The notes under the pieces are model-generated. The model was given only the letters and a program-made list of their open reading frames with translations, was not told the origin of the DNA and did no database searches. Below, one piece after another: positions 34,495 to 45,954 of a stretch of 64,000 nucleotides of DNA. The position numbers and the translations under genes are program-made. The DNA is from Apostichopus japonicus (taxonomy: Eukaryota > Echinodermata > Holothuroidea > Aspidochirotida > Stichopodidae): positions 17,126,013-17,190,012 of the forward strand of contig NC_092577.1 in NCBI RefSeq assembly GCF_037975245.1, read 5' to 3'. The number at the start of each line of letters is the position of its first letter. The stretch's first letter is position 1.

Positions 34495-36345
34495 TCATTT
34501 CTGACTACTCGCAGCTCTAATTTTGGGATTACAGTAAAAAGCTTTCACATTGTAATTGAACAAGTACAAGCCACTGATAGAAGTAACTCTGCTGAGGGCA
34601 ACATATGCCATACCTGCTTGAAAGATGTGATGTAATGGAAGTACTGCTGCAGATGTGGTTTTTCCTTGCACTTTATGAACAGTGAGTGACCATGCTAATT
34701 TCAGTGGGAATTGATACCTGGTAATAGAAGTGGATTGATGAAGAAATGTTTCTGAATGAAGGGTTATCAGAACACCTTGTGTTGTTGATGAAACAGTTTG
34801 ACCTGTTGTTTTCTTGTTACCAACTGTTTCATTTTGAAAGTCTATTGTGACTGCATTTGGATGATGTGTGACAGGATTGGTCGTTATGGAACATATTACA
34901 CCACATATACCATTTACCAATCATCTGAGACATCTAGATTGGCAGTTAACATGACTTTTGCTCCAATAGCTATTTCTATTTTTGGTTGCAAGCTGCAAGA
35001 TTTATTTCAGGGAATGGGTCTTTTCCTCCCCTGTTTGTCAAATTGAATGTCAAGAGCATGGACTGTGTGTATGTTGGAACAACATTTGTTTAGCATGTAG
35101 GTGTTATGTGCATCAACATCAACATTTCTTGAAAATATGTGTAAAGAATCTTCAGGATAGTTTGGTGTTGATGCTGCTAATCTATCTTGCAGTAGCTTTG
35201 TATAAATTGTGTCCATAGCTAAATCCGTTTGTGCAACTCGTATACTGTTCAAGAGTTGTGCAAACTGCATATCTCCCTTCTGTCTCATGATTTCATCGAG
35301 TTCCCACTTGTGAAAGAGAGACCATAAATTGACCAATGACCCTGGATCAACATGAAATAGTGGTTTGCCATTTATTGGAGGCAACTGATAAAAATCACCT
35401 ACAGCTAGTATACTGACATCACCGAATGGTTGATTTGAAACTCCTTTAATTTGTTGTAGGCGACAACTTATGTAATTCAGCATATCCTGGTTGACCATAG
35501 ACACCTCGTCGATAATGATAATTTGTAATTGAGCATACGTCAACAAATAAGTATTGAGTTTATCTTGACGAAGAGGTATGTAAGGCATTTTAGTATTGCG
35601 TATTGATAAAGCAGAATGAATTGTCCGGCCGTGAATGTTGAATGCAGCAGTGCCTGTAAATGCAAGGAGAAGACAGTGACACTGGCTGCCGAAGGCAAAT
35701 TAGTTCTAAATATCTTCTCCGCCTGATGGTTTATGCATTCTATGAGTAGAGATTTACCTGTGCCTGCACCACCAGTCAAAAATGTATGAAATGGCGTTGT
35801 GTTGCGATTGTTGATTTTTTGGTAACACCAGCTATTGATGCATCGGAATAGTTTCCTTTGATTGGTATTCAGAGATTGGTATCGTGTGTCGACGTTCTGT
35901 TCGAAATTTTCTTCAATAGAGTGAGTGAAGTTTATATCGTATGTTGTCAAAGAATTGTCAACCTGAGTTGAAATACTTGATAACTCCGGTATTTCATCAC
36001 CTATGTCATGTGGTTCGTAGAGATTTTCTTCATTGACTGTCCCGATGCAAGGGGACTGGGGCTGAGAGCGGATCAGTCGTTTGGTAGTTTGGTTTTCGTG
36101 CCCAGGTTCTTTCCTGGGTGACTTTTTCTTAAAAAGTATCTTCATTGACTGTGTCTTGATCAGCATTACCATTTGTACCCAGCACCTCGGTGTGACACCA
36201 TGCATCATTACCTTGGGGTGTTGTTTCAGAAGCAAGTTCCCATGCCTCACCTAAGTCTTTACCATGTTTTTCAAAGTTTTTCATATTGGATCCGACTACA
36301 TCTTTGACTGGTTTGATACCATGGTTATAGTGAACAGTTCCCATC
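34495..36345 (-). pseudogene. Helentron PIF1-type helicase
   Basis: 5'-3' DNA helicase that unwinds the donor during rolling-circle transposition. Walker A reads FLTGGAGTGKSLLIE (about 35780), Walker B IIIDEVSMV (about 35500), then GDFYQLPPI (about 35380). The C-terminal motifs are LAWSLTVHKVQGKT and AYVALSRV (about 34700-34590). A frame change near 35580 separates Walker A from Walker B, and another lies near 34950. A SINE sits upstream of the ATPase core at 36041-36138. All main helicase motifs survive; the gene is broken only by indels and insertions. Confidence 0.85.
36041..36138 (+). mobile_element. U2-headed SINE, copy 2 (5'-truncated)
   Basis: 98 bp starting CCCGATGCAAGGGGACTGGG and ending TTAAAAAGTA, flanked by a 14-bp direct repeat TCTTCATTGACTGT (36027-36040 and 36139-36152). 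It lies opposite to the helicase frame and corresponds to the 3' half of the full copy at 37063-37247. The target duplication is visible as a repeated TVNE in the flanking host frame, so excision in silico of one copy restores the frame. Confidence 0.85.
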
Positions 36346-38381
36346 TGGAAATATTCTTCGTAGGTTAGAGATGCATCTCCCTTTTTTGGTATGAGGTAGA
36401 TATAACCTTAATAATCCCTGGTAGTACTTTTCTGGATTGTTTTCCATTCTAGTTCTGTTGTAACGTACAACTGCACACTTTTTTGTCCGTTCAAGAACGA
36501 AACCTAAACCATTGTCTAGGGCACTGCATGTTTTTTCTTTCTGGAACTGCTGAAAATGCATTCGGAAGCAAATGTGGCTAAACACATGTTCTGAAAGTGC
36601 AGTGACTTTGGTCTGCTGAGGTATTTTTCCATTATATTTGTTACCCATATATCCTCACTTTCATTTGGTTTTCTTTGCAATACTGTCAAAGGCAAGGTAA
36701 TCCGATGTGCATCTGCATCTGTTGGTACATAAACTACTTTACGGGAGGAAACTTTCAGTCTCATACCTGTTACTCTGTACACGGCTTCCATAATAGAAAT
36801 CTCCCTATGGTTCAAATAAATTGTTCCCAAGCGACGTAGTTCTTTTGTAGCATCTATGTTACCATTACGTGCATCTTCTTGAGCCATCTTTGGCAATGTC
36901 CCCATCTCTCTTTCAGCTTTACTAATGTAGGATACAATGTACATAATACAGCTGTATGGATTTAATACAAACTGTATATCCATATTTGCATTCCAACACC
37001 TCAGCAGATCTGGGTTGTAATTATTAACCATGCATTCATTTGGCTGTCTTTGCAAGAATATACTTTTTAAGAAAAAGTCACCCAGGAAAGAACCTGGGCA
37101 CGAAAACCAAACTACCAAACGACTGATCCGCTCTCAGCCCCAGTCCCCTTGCATCGGGACTGTGACTGTGTGATCATCGTCAGGTGTGTATCACCATTCC
37201 CGAAGGGAACAGATACTACACATGATCTTAGCCAAAAGGCCGAGAATATTGTTTCCTTTGAACTCAACAGAGAGAGGGCTTGCTGTAAATCTGCCTGTGA
37301 AATGTCGGAAAGATGAATGAAATCTTTCATGCTTGAAATATTACTATCTTGTAATATATGCCAACACTTTTTCATAAGTGCCTTAGCCCATTCTGTTGTG
37401 TTTTCCATTGTGTCATCACCCTCTGTCAAAGGCCGTGTACTATGAGGAACTGGATTGCAGCTGTTGCAGAAGGTGGTCGTGGAAAATTAAACCTACACAT
37501 CTTTTTTGACTTTTTACGTGACTTGCTATGATTTTTGCTCTGTGTTCGAACACAATTTCATGTAGTTCTGCATCTGTTTCTGCAGAAGGTATTGAACATG
37601 TTACATATTTGTTGATGAAATTTATTACAAGCAAGTTCTCTGTATGTTGTTGGTATTTATGTGCGTCTTTTATCCAAACTAAACAATGGAGATCAGGCCA
37701 GCCGCGCTGCTGAAATTCTACACGATAAAAATAATCAATTACTTCACCAATAGGATGTTTATCACCCAAAGTGACATTTTGGATGAAGCTCTGTACCCTT
37801 TGTTCGAACATTCTAGCTGCTGTAACAGGATTGCTTGAAATTATGTCACAGTGTTCTCTCCAAGTTATGTCATCTGGTACAGTTTCCCCTCTTTGCATAA
37901 AAATTGCATCTATAATCTCTTTCCATATTTTATCTGCAGCGGAAAAGCTACAAAACCATGTAGGGATGCCTAATTGTCTTATCATGGCAAACAGATCTTT
38001 CAGAGTACTCTCCCAATTAGCAGGGGTACCACGAATGTTTTTCATGAAGTGATATCCATCATCCTTTTCAATGAGATTCTTCATATTAGAAGCGGTCTTC
38101 AACATGCCTGAAGTTATAGCATCTCCACTAGAAGTTGTTGTTTTGCCTTTCCTCATTGCAATTGAGATGGATGATTGAATCTGATGTAATTCTGTTGTGT
38201 ATTGCGCAAAGAAAAGGTATTCAGCACTTTTGGCAAATCGAGTGTCAGCTGAGAACAATCTGGCATTGAAATATCTGCTAGGTGAAATATGTTTAGGTCT
38301 TGGTGAGCTAAATGTATTGTTCCCATCTGGAAATAGTGTTGGACAAGCTTTGCCTTCATGGATTAAAGCTGGAACAGGCAT
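36346..38381 (-). pseudogene. Helentron Rep (HUH-type) endonuclease domain and linker
   Basis: Rep cuts and joins one strand to start rolling-circle transposition. 38381-37440 carries the N-terminal half, with YFYRVEFQQRGWPDLHCLVW. In Helitrons this is the HUH motif; here PDLH stands where PHxH is expected, so the first histidine is Asp. Downstream, CRFNFPRPPS is readable in a shifted frame near 37480. The tyrosine block [19 protein letters not shown] lies near 36930. A SINE (37063-37247) interrupts the frame between SSKETIF and LQRQPNE. At least two further shifts occur (about 37430-37500). Dead by these breaks and probably by the HUH change. Confidence 0.8.
37063..37247 (-). mobile_element. 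U2-headed SINE, copy 3 (fullest copy)
   Basis: About 185 bp. On the minus strand it opens with TTCTCGGCCTTTTGGCTAAG, then ATCATGTGTAGTATCTGTTC, which matches U2 snRNA positions about 6-45 with a single change. The body then differs from U2: a hairpin around CCCTTCGGG, an AGTCCC...GGGGACT hairpin, and a tail with CCCAGG...CCTGGG ending CTTAAAAAG. A short direct repeat AGAATAT (37056-37062 and 37243-37249) may be the target duplication but overlaps U2-like bases. The host Rep frame is open on both sides and continues in phase if the insert is removed. Confidence 0.85.
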
Positions 38382-38454
38382 TTTACCTTCGGCTGGTGAT
38401 ACAGAGTATATTCTATCTGCACTGAAAGTGTCCTGAGCTATATCTGTCGGCAGG

Positions 38455-38883
38455 TTATTTTGGGCAAAGAATGATCTGTCTCATCATCCTGTACGTTATT
38501 ATTAGCATTCTCAGATTCGACTTCTGTATGGTATCGTTTTCACCTGCATTCATTGATTGTGTCTGTTCCTTTTGCATTGTGATATCATTGTGATCACTAT
38601 AGTTCAGTTTACGTTTCAATTTGACTTGTATAAGCGTAGAATCAGTTAATGGTCTTGGAAGAGTATTAACAGATTTACTTATATCAGATGGGACACAAAT
38701 AACTGGTCCATGAATACTTTTCTGAAATCCTCTTGGAAGATAAAATAATTTCATGAATGGTATTGTTGGTGTGATCAAATGTCTTTCCAAGAGATTTAAG
38801 TGGTCTAATACTTGAGGGATTGGCAAGACATGCAGGTTGTTGTCTTGAGATTGAAATGGCATATTGCCAGTTTTGAAGTTCAC
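38455..38883 (-). pseudogene. Helentron N-terminal region (upstream of Rep)
   Basis: Reads VLDHLNLLERHLITPTIPFM, KLFYLPRGFQKSIHGPVI and CVPSDISKSVNTLPRPL, the conserved block that precedes Rep in many animal Helitrons/Helentrons. A frame change near 38400-38455 separates it from Rep. Upstream sequence to about 39200 has Cys-rich readings in shifted frames, compatible with the zinc-binding part of this region. Confidence 0.7.
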
Positions 38884-39236
38884 ATCACAGCACTTACAAA
38901 CCCAGTGGTCAAAATTATGGTTGCTTTGTAATTGCTGGTATAAACCTTACATTCACATGCATTAATCCCGTACTTGTTCGAGTCAAATTTCAGCACCTGT
39001 TGTCGGAAGAGTAACCGATTACAGAATCTATGGTATTTTCTATTTGATCTGTCAGGATAGTTTGGGATGGCATTGTGAGTTGACGCATGTGGATCCACAA
39101 ATGCTGATTCACTTGGAATATCTGCAGTTCAAGAATGACAAGTTTTCTTTACAGAAAAAGCTTTTGTGCCATTACCAAAGACAAAGGTTGTCCCATCTGT
39201 GTTTTCCAAACTTATACAGAGATTATGTGATTGAGC

Positions 39237-40061
39237 TCATGCTAAAAGAAATATTGCTTCACTGCTGACATTTGAACCAATCAAGTTACATTTTTCAAAC
39301 CGAAAGTGTGGGTACAAGTTTTTCTCCACACAAGTACAATACTCTGTTACATGACAAGCAAACCAATTGTCTTTCATGTGGTTTATCACTGTAGAAAAGA
39401 CATCAGTTATTCTATTGTTTACTTTGTACAATGCCGAACTTGTTACTGTTAAAATATCTCGTAAATTGGGGCACATGTGGGGTTGAACTATTGGGAAGTT
39501 GAAAAATAGAGATGGACATCTAGTTACATTGAATGACAAATCATCTGTTTTTATGAAATCATAATGACCATTATCTATCTCCCCACTGTACAATAGGCTG
39601 ATACGATTCAGTCCGCTGCCAACAACAAAAACTGCACCTGAAGGACGATATATAAAGAATCGTAGATTGTATAACTGTGCAACTATAGTTATTTCTACTT
39701 CTCCAGGCAAGGAGGGCACTTCGTTACCGCTCTTCATGAAGCCAATATACTGATTTTTGTTCAATATTTGATGGATATAATATACATGATCACGATGCTT
39801 TTCCCGATGTCTCCCAATTAACTCAACAGTAGCATCTCTGATTTCACCATGTCTATTTTCTGTGTCATGCAGCTGGTGGTCTGGGACTCTTGTTGACAAG
39901 TTCAGTGTTATATCATGTCCTTCTCCTTTTGTTCCTATGTTCAATGGAACTTTTTCTTTTCCCCATTTTATCATGTTCTGGTAAGTCTGTTTCATCAAAC
40001 TACAGCATTGGTGAGATTTATGATCACTGAGACCAAGGTGAATACATTGTTTCATAAGCAT
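39237..40061 (-). pseudogene. OTU-like cysteine protease domain of the Helentron
   Basis: 275 codons. Residues about 80-185 (REKHRDHVYYIHQILNKNQY; EVEITIVAQLYNLRFFIYRP; GHYDFI) follow the second half of an OTU deubiquitinase-type fold, including the closing GHYD with its catalytic-type histidine. The catalytic cysteine region is expected N-terminal and is not clear here, so the domain may be incomplete. Helentrons are known to carry OTU domains; the role in transposition is unknown. Confidence 0.6.
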
Positions 40062-40317
40062 ACGGAAGTCACGGTTTGCTAGTTTCTTACAGACAAATCC
40101 CTTGAATGAGAACTGTCAGCATCTCTCCAATATAGTTGAAGAGGATCACAACTTTTCTGAATGAAAGAAATGAACAATGTTTCTCAAACATAGAGGTGAA
40201 TAAACTTTGTGGTATACAATCAAAAGATCCAAAAAGTCCTGCTCAAACCAAATGACAAAAATCTCTTGATTCAAACAATACTGTAAGGACAAATCTTCTG
40301 AATCAAGGAAATGATAA

Positions 40318-40600
40318 CTATCTCTTGAATCCAACAATGTCTAAAATCAAAGAAATTACAAACATCTCTTGAATCCCAAAAATCTCTTGAATCCAACAAT
40401 CTCTTGAATCCCAAAAATGACAAAAATCTCTTGAATCCAAGAAATGCCCAAAATCTCTTGAATGCAAGAAATTACAAAAATCTCTTGAATCCAACAATCT
40501 CTTGAATCCAAGATATGACAAAAAATCTAAATCCAACAATCTCTTTAATCAAAGAAATGACAGAAATCTCTTCAATAAAACATTTTTAGACAAATAGGGG
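40318..40600. repeat. Degenerate minisatellite AATCTCTTGAATCCAA
   Basis: About a dozen irregular copies of AATCTCTTGAATCC followed by AACA, CAAA or AAGAAATGACAAA. Unit length varies between about 17 and 34 bp. It lies just upstream of the Helentron coding region. The open frames through it (LDSRDFCHFL type) are by-products. Confidence 0.85.
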
Positions 40601-41755
40601 GGAAATACTTGTTAAGAATGTACAATATCCAACTATTTACACCAGTTTCTTGAAAATAATGTAAAATATGTTGGGTTCACAGGTGTGGCAGAATATTTTA
40701 TATCAACTTACAGAAATAACGCTAGCAACAGTCATCAAAAAACTTTCAATACCCCCAAATTAAATTTCATATTTAAGCAATGATGAGGTCACTAGCACTG
40801 TGCGTGAATTGTTTAGTCAACGTTATTCACCGTTGTGTTGCTTTCACTTACATGCACAGCTTTAAACGGAAGAAATACACACTGCTTCATCAGTGTACAC
40901 TCTGCGACTGTATCGGTCGAACTTTTCATAGGATAAGCCCCGCCCACAAGTCACCAGTATTGGCTGAGGAGGCCCGCGCTAGCTGTGTAGTACTGTTCAA
41001 CGAGTCAATATTTGCAGTTTAGCTGCACATGTACTCCAGCTACCCCTGTGCAGTAGTACTAATACACAGATGGCTCTAACATCGACAACGTGTAGGCTTC
41101 TGTCACTTTCAGTAAATATAAAGCCTAGCGCTACACCAAAATAGAGCCTGGGGACGAAAAACATATACTCTGGTACTTACGTCAAGTTTCTTCTCTGTAT
41201 TTGGAAGTTATATTGATGACCACAGGAAGGCGTTGGTTATGTACGGACTACGGTTCTAGTCACTTGTTCTTAACTTCGTACGTCTTTTATTTGTTAACTC
41301 CTTCCTTTCTGAAGGTCTCTCTACAACTACTTGGCAAACCCTAATATAAAAAAAAAATATATGTATAAAAAACTATTTCTACTGTAATTTTTTTTATGTA
41401 AACATTAAAAGAAAATTATAAATCTGTTTATATAAAATGTAAAGCCTATATATATATATATATGTCCCAAGCACAACATATAATATCAATTGCAATAGGT
41501 ACGAGTCGTACCCACATAAAAATGAACTTCTATTTCTCTGTCTTCGCATATTCATGAGATTTACAAAGTGAACATTAAAACGATAATTTCTTACGAAAAA
41601 CGGAATGAACCATACTCAGAAACTTTCGTTTCCGATTCCACTTATGTAAATTATTGCGTTAAACAATGTAAACAAAGATGCCTTGTAGCATGAGATAATG
41701 CTGACGAAACTTTTACGTCACGTGATCATAATTAGACGTCTAGACGTCTAGACGT
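40601..41755. other. Intergenic stretch, no recognised feature
   Basis: AT-rich, with TATATA tracts near 41350 and 41448 and a short GACGTCTAGACGTCTAGACG repeat at about 41735-41755. No gene recognised. Confidence 0.5.
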
Positions 41756-41757
41756 CC

Positions 41758-44190
41758 ATGCGGGATCCAAAACGTCACGGCCAAACGGCACTACCGAATC
41801 ATCCCATTTTGATAAAGGAAACTCGGGTCAAGCGAGCCCAAAAAAATAATATGCCCACCGACCTGCAGAGACAAACCCCTAACCACCCACTCAAACATTC
41901 AAAAAACCACAAAAGGACGACCAGCACGCAGCGAAACGAAACACCCCTCCCCAGCACACCACCGTCCAAAAAAGGCAGCCCCAGATAAACGGCGAAAATG
42001 GCCTTCACCATGAAGGCGAATGTCACACTTCACCGCCTCCAGGACTGCCTGCCAACTGGCAAAACTCCCCCTAAAATCCACATGACATCTTTTCCGCCAA
42101 ATATATATTTTTTTTACAATAAGGGCAAACAAAAATAATACGGTGCAAATAAAATAAAGCCCTGTCATACCGACCGTGAACGGTCTCCCATTACACGGTC
42201 GGTTCAGGTCTGGAACCACTCCCATAAGTTTAAAACAAAGCAACAATGCCAAAAAACATGAGCGGTACTCTCTAAGCTGTCACAGCCGGACCTCGGGCAC
42301 AGTCCATCACCCAATCGCCAATGGTACCTTTTTAGGTTGGTCACCAAGGCACCGTGTGCAATTCTCCAGGCAAGATCACGGCGTCTGCAACCATTCAGCC
42401 TTGAATGCACCGAACGCCATACTTCGGCAGAATGACGTCCCTGTACAAAAATTGCATTCAAGGCCCTATCCCGCAAGGAACTGTGAACGAGGGCCGGCTG
42501 TGACAGGTCAACAGGGGGCAACTCAATCAGAGCGGAGCAAATGACACGCACCACCCTGTTTGGAGTACTACTATGCGGTTCTGTTGCTAAACAGCGCCGG
42601 GACCCATCGACGCAGGTGCACCCCGCCCCAAAAATGTACAAAATATGAAGAAGGCAACCCTGGGTCAGTTACCGCTACAAACAATTACTTAAATAACAAA
42701 AAGGTCAATGTACTTCCCAGATGAACCACCCCCTAACCCATCCTTCTCCAGTTTTTGGTACATTACCGCCCTTTTGACAAGCTCTGTACCACCCGACCAA
42801 ATAAATGAAAAAATCGCTTTCTCCAACCGCACCAGAACGCGACGCGGAATTGGATACACGGCGCCCGGGTACCACAAGATGGGCGAAACAAAACGCTTAA
42901 TTACGGTCACTTTCCCTAGGATCGAAAGCCAGCGGGTGCCAAAGGTTTCGAGCCTGCTCTCAAATACCTCAGCCCTCTCGTTCCAGGTGACACCACAAGG
43001 TTCATCGCAGCCGAACCATATACCATTAATGTTGATATTCTGATCCGACCACGATGCAGCGAATGGTCAGTCTCTGTATCTCCAGCTACCAAGGCGAAAG
43101 CCCTTTGTCTTTTCCGGATTCAACTTCGCCCCGGTAGCTCTCTCAAAGATAGATAAATCCTGCGAGAGGGCACGAAAGGAGCCCAGACTCGAAACAACAC
43201 ATGTGACGTCATCTGCATATTGAACGCATTTCACTTTGGCACCCCCTGGCACAACGAATGGAACAAGTCTGGAGTCCCTTTCCAAAAGACGAGAGAGGGA
43301 CTCGCTAAACAAACATAAAGTAATGGAGACAGAGGGCACCCCTGGCGCACCCCCCTCTCTACGTTAAAAAACCTCCGAACAAAACCCATTTACGATAACA
43401 GAACTGAAACTTTCCTGATACAAAACAGAAATCCATTTACGAAAATTTGGGTGCAGCTGAAACGTCTCCAATACATTCATTTAGAAACCGCAAGCCACCA
43501 TGTCAAAGGCCTTCTGCTGGTCCAGAGACACCAATGCACATGGCAGATCACGCTCAATAACAAAGTCGGTGAAGTCGCGCATCAATCGCAAGTTCTGCTG
43601 GATGCAATGACCCTTCACTGCACAAGTCTGGAGATCACCCACAAGATGCGGCAAAGCCAGCAACTTGTAGTCCACATTCAACAAGGTGATCGGACGCTTG
43701 TTATGAGGATCCAAGGGGTCCCCAGACTTGGGCAGCAAAGTAATCATGCCCAGACGTTGACTTTGTTTTAACAGTCCGTTTTGGAAGGCGTCTTCGAAGA
43801 CGGCTCTGAACTCCCTCGGAAGCCCGTCCGAACCAGGGGACTTGCCATTCTTCATCCTCGAAAGCGCCTTCCAAAGCTCAACAGTAGTTATTCCGCCCCC
43901 CCCCCCCCAAAAATATCATTGACATCGTGGGAAACGGTTGTTAACATTCCCCTCAACAAAGCGGCCTGTGCCGACAAGTCGACATTGCCACGCGTAAAGA
44001 AACTCGAATAATAATCTTTATATACGCGGACAATGCCGTGAGGGTCACTAACCACGGTCCCATCAGTAGCGCGCACAGATGGGACGCGTCGGTCACCCGC
44101 CGATGAGCTTACGGACTGATAAAACCTCAGTGATGGGCGCTCCTCGGCTTCCACCGCTTCGACACGGGCCCTGACGCGGGTACCGTGGTA
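41758..44190 (-). mobile_element. Tx1-like LINE, copy 2 (3' part)
   Basis: Same family as copy 1: 43024-44170 aligns with 1-1110, about 95 percent alike by eye, and extends past it to the element 3' end at 41758 (...GATCCCGCATGG). It is 5'-truncated near 44190. It has a 36-bp deletion near 43808 and keeps a segment of about 117 bp near 44000-44120 that copy 1 lacks. Confidence 0.85.
42000..44154 (-). pseudogene. LINE copy 2 ORF2: RT and C-terminal region
   Basis: RT blocks: KNGKSPGSDGLP, RPITLLNVDYKLLA and SLDQQKAFDMV (43855-43481), then CVQYADDVTC (YADD box intact) in 43339-43067. The C-terminal part (42910-42204) includes RRLPIP-like and WRIAHGALVTNLKRYHWRL then CPRSGCDSLESTAHVFWHC, a CCHC-like zinc motif typical of LINE C-termini. 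Frameshifts near 43400, 43050 and 42650 make it inactive. Confidence 0.8.
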
Positions 44191-45940
44191 CTTTTCTTTG
44201 TTGAGTTCAACAAAATAACCTTGTGAATGGCATATGTACAGTACAAATACATATTTTGTGTTTGAAAGCTAATGAATATGAAAAATTTGGCCTTGCTACT
44301 CTCTTCCAATTATGCCATCATAGCTCTTATGGTTGAGAGGTATTGTGTTTACAAGCCGTGTGACTTAAACACATACACATATGTACACGCACACACATGT
44401 CATAGTGATCACTCTTCTGAATGTCAGAAGTTCACACAAAACAGAAAGGGAATGTGTCTAGGTTTACTCTTTTAGGAATTTGTATTTCTTTGGGGAGACG
44501 TTTGAAAAGGTCACTATATCCCCTTTCTTGATTGGAGATGCTGCCTTCCTTCAATTTGATATTTCTGACCAGTTGTCCATTAGGTATGGTACGTGGTACT
44601 TCATCCTGCAATTTAAATAAAATAAGAATATTGGTGTTATTCATTTTCATATTTATCTTTACTAACACCTCCGAAATCTGTAGTATTTCGTCTAATCAAT
44701 AGGGCAACACTTTATGTGAACTAGAACTCTGTAGACATTTCCTTTTAAGCTACTCTGTTTACAATGGACATTGCCAAAGACATGTGCAAGCTTTCATTAC
44801 GGCTTTAAATTACAGCTCCTTACTTTTTCTTGTTGAAAATTGCAACACTTGATTACACTTAGGTTTCGATAGTAATTCGATAATAATTCAGACTATATGG
44901 ACATTTCCATATGAACTGGTTGCACAGCATTGTTCACTATTCATTGCTGATAAAGAAACATGTAGTGACATCAAGGTAAGGGAAAATACCTCTTGCTTCA
45001 AACATATGTCGTAGTTGTTACATATTCATATCCGATTAACCATGTTGCACCATGTTTGTTAAATCAATGTTATTGGGGTGAATTTATTGTTTTTTTTTCA
45101 ATTATGGGTTAAGCTATTACACGCCGACTAGACCGCATAGGTTCCGATGTTGCCTTCATTCATTCATATCATTCCAGTAAATTGTGTAAAGCGTTTTAAC
45201 ATGGCATTACTTTCGACAAGGCTTTGACAAATTGCAAGCTTAGGGCAAGTGAAAAATCAGTCGGGCAAGTGTAGTGATGAATATCGTAGCTTGACAGGCA
45301 AGTATAGCCCCTAGCCATGCGGCCAATGAAGAACTTTCTGGTTGAGTTTCTCAACTTGAATGAGTAGGTTCACTGGCGGATCCAGGACCTTTGTTTGGGA
45401 GGGGCCAAAGTGGCATTAGAGTTATATGGGGGAGGGGTCTTTGGAAAAGTTTCTATTGCTGGATGCAATTTGGTGCGACAAAAGTGTACAATGGTGATGT
45501 TAATTTACTTCTTAAAAAAATGTTTCCCAGCTGTAATTTTATAAAATATTTATAAAACAAAGTTGGGATCATCTTTCTCAAGAAATTTTATTTCTCATAG
45601 GTTATAGATTTGTTACAACCAGCCTGTAACTGCAAAATGGTGTTAAACTATAAATCCTCATGCTCATACATTTACGTAGCTCCCAACTCTTGAGAAGGCA
45701 AATGCTGGTCCATGCCACGAATCGCCGTCCTGGGGTAGGGGTATAAGGGGAGGGGGTATCCCCCTCCCCTTTTGAATTTTGTTGGAATCCTGGTGATGCC
45801 TACAAAATTGGATGCAATGCGTTTTTTTTTCGAACGCTTGTGCGGGTCAGCGGGTTTGGGTATTAGAATGCGGGTCTAATTCCCGCGAATTGCGGGTCAG
45901 TTGGGAGCTCTGCATTTAATTTTAAACCAGAAAACGAAAA
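44191..45940. other. Intergenic stretch, mostly unrecognised
   Basis: Holds a possible minus-strand exon-like peptide (about 44610-44465, DEVPRTIPNGQLVRNIKLKE, preceded by an AATTGCAG acceptor-like site). The MITE-end-like word CACTGGCGGATCCAGG lies at 45371. Nothing else seen. Confidence 0.35.
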
Positions 45941-45954
45941 GGTTTAGACTAGTC

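Larger units (their letters stand above)
26442..40100 (-). mobile_element. Helentron-like rolling-circle transposon with nested insertions
   Basis: On the minus strand, in order: OTU-like domain (40061-39237), a Helitron N-terminal region (38883-38455), Rep (38381-36660), PIF1-type helicase (36250-34495), AP-type endonuclease (34464-34310 and 29588-29069) and an RPA-like OB-fold protein (about 28690-26442). Rep plus helicase plus a C-terminal endonuclease is the hallmark of Helentrons. Outer ends were not located, so limits are those of the recognisable coding parts. Removing the 4.7-kb transposon and two SINEs leaves about 8.7 kb. Inclusion of the RPA gene in the same element is inferred from strand and order. 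Confidence 0.75.

Noticed and set aside
40146-40539. Minus-strand frames with LDSRDFCHFL-type repeats as a protein
   Set aside because: They arise from the AATCTCTTGAATCC minisatellite.
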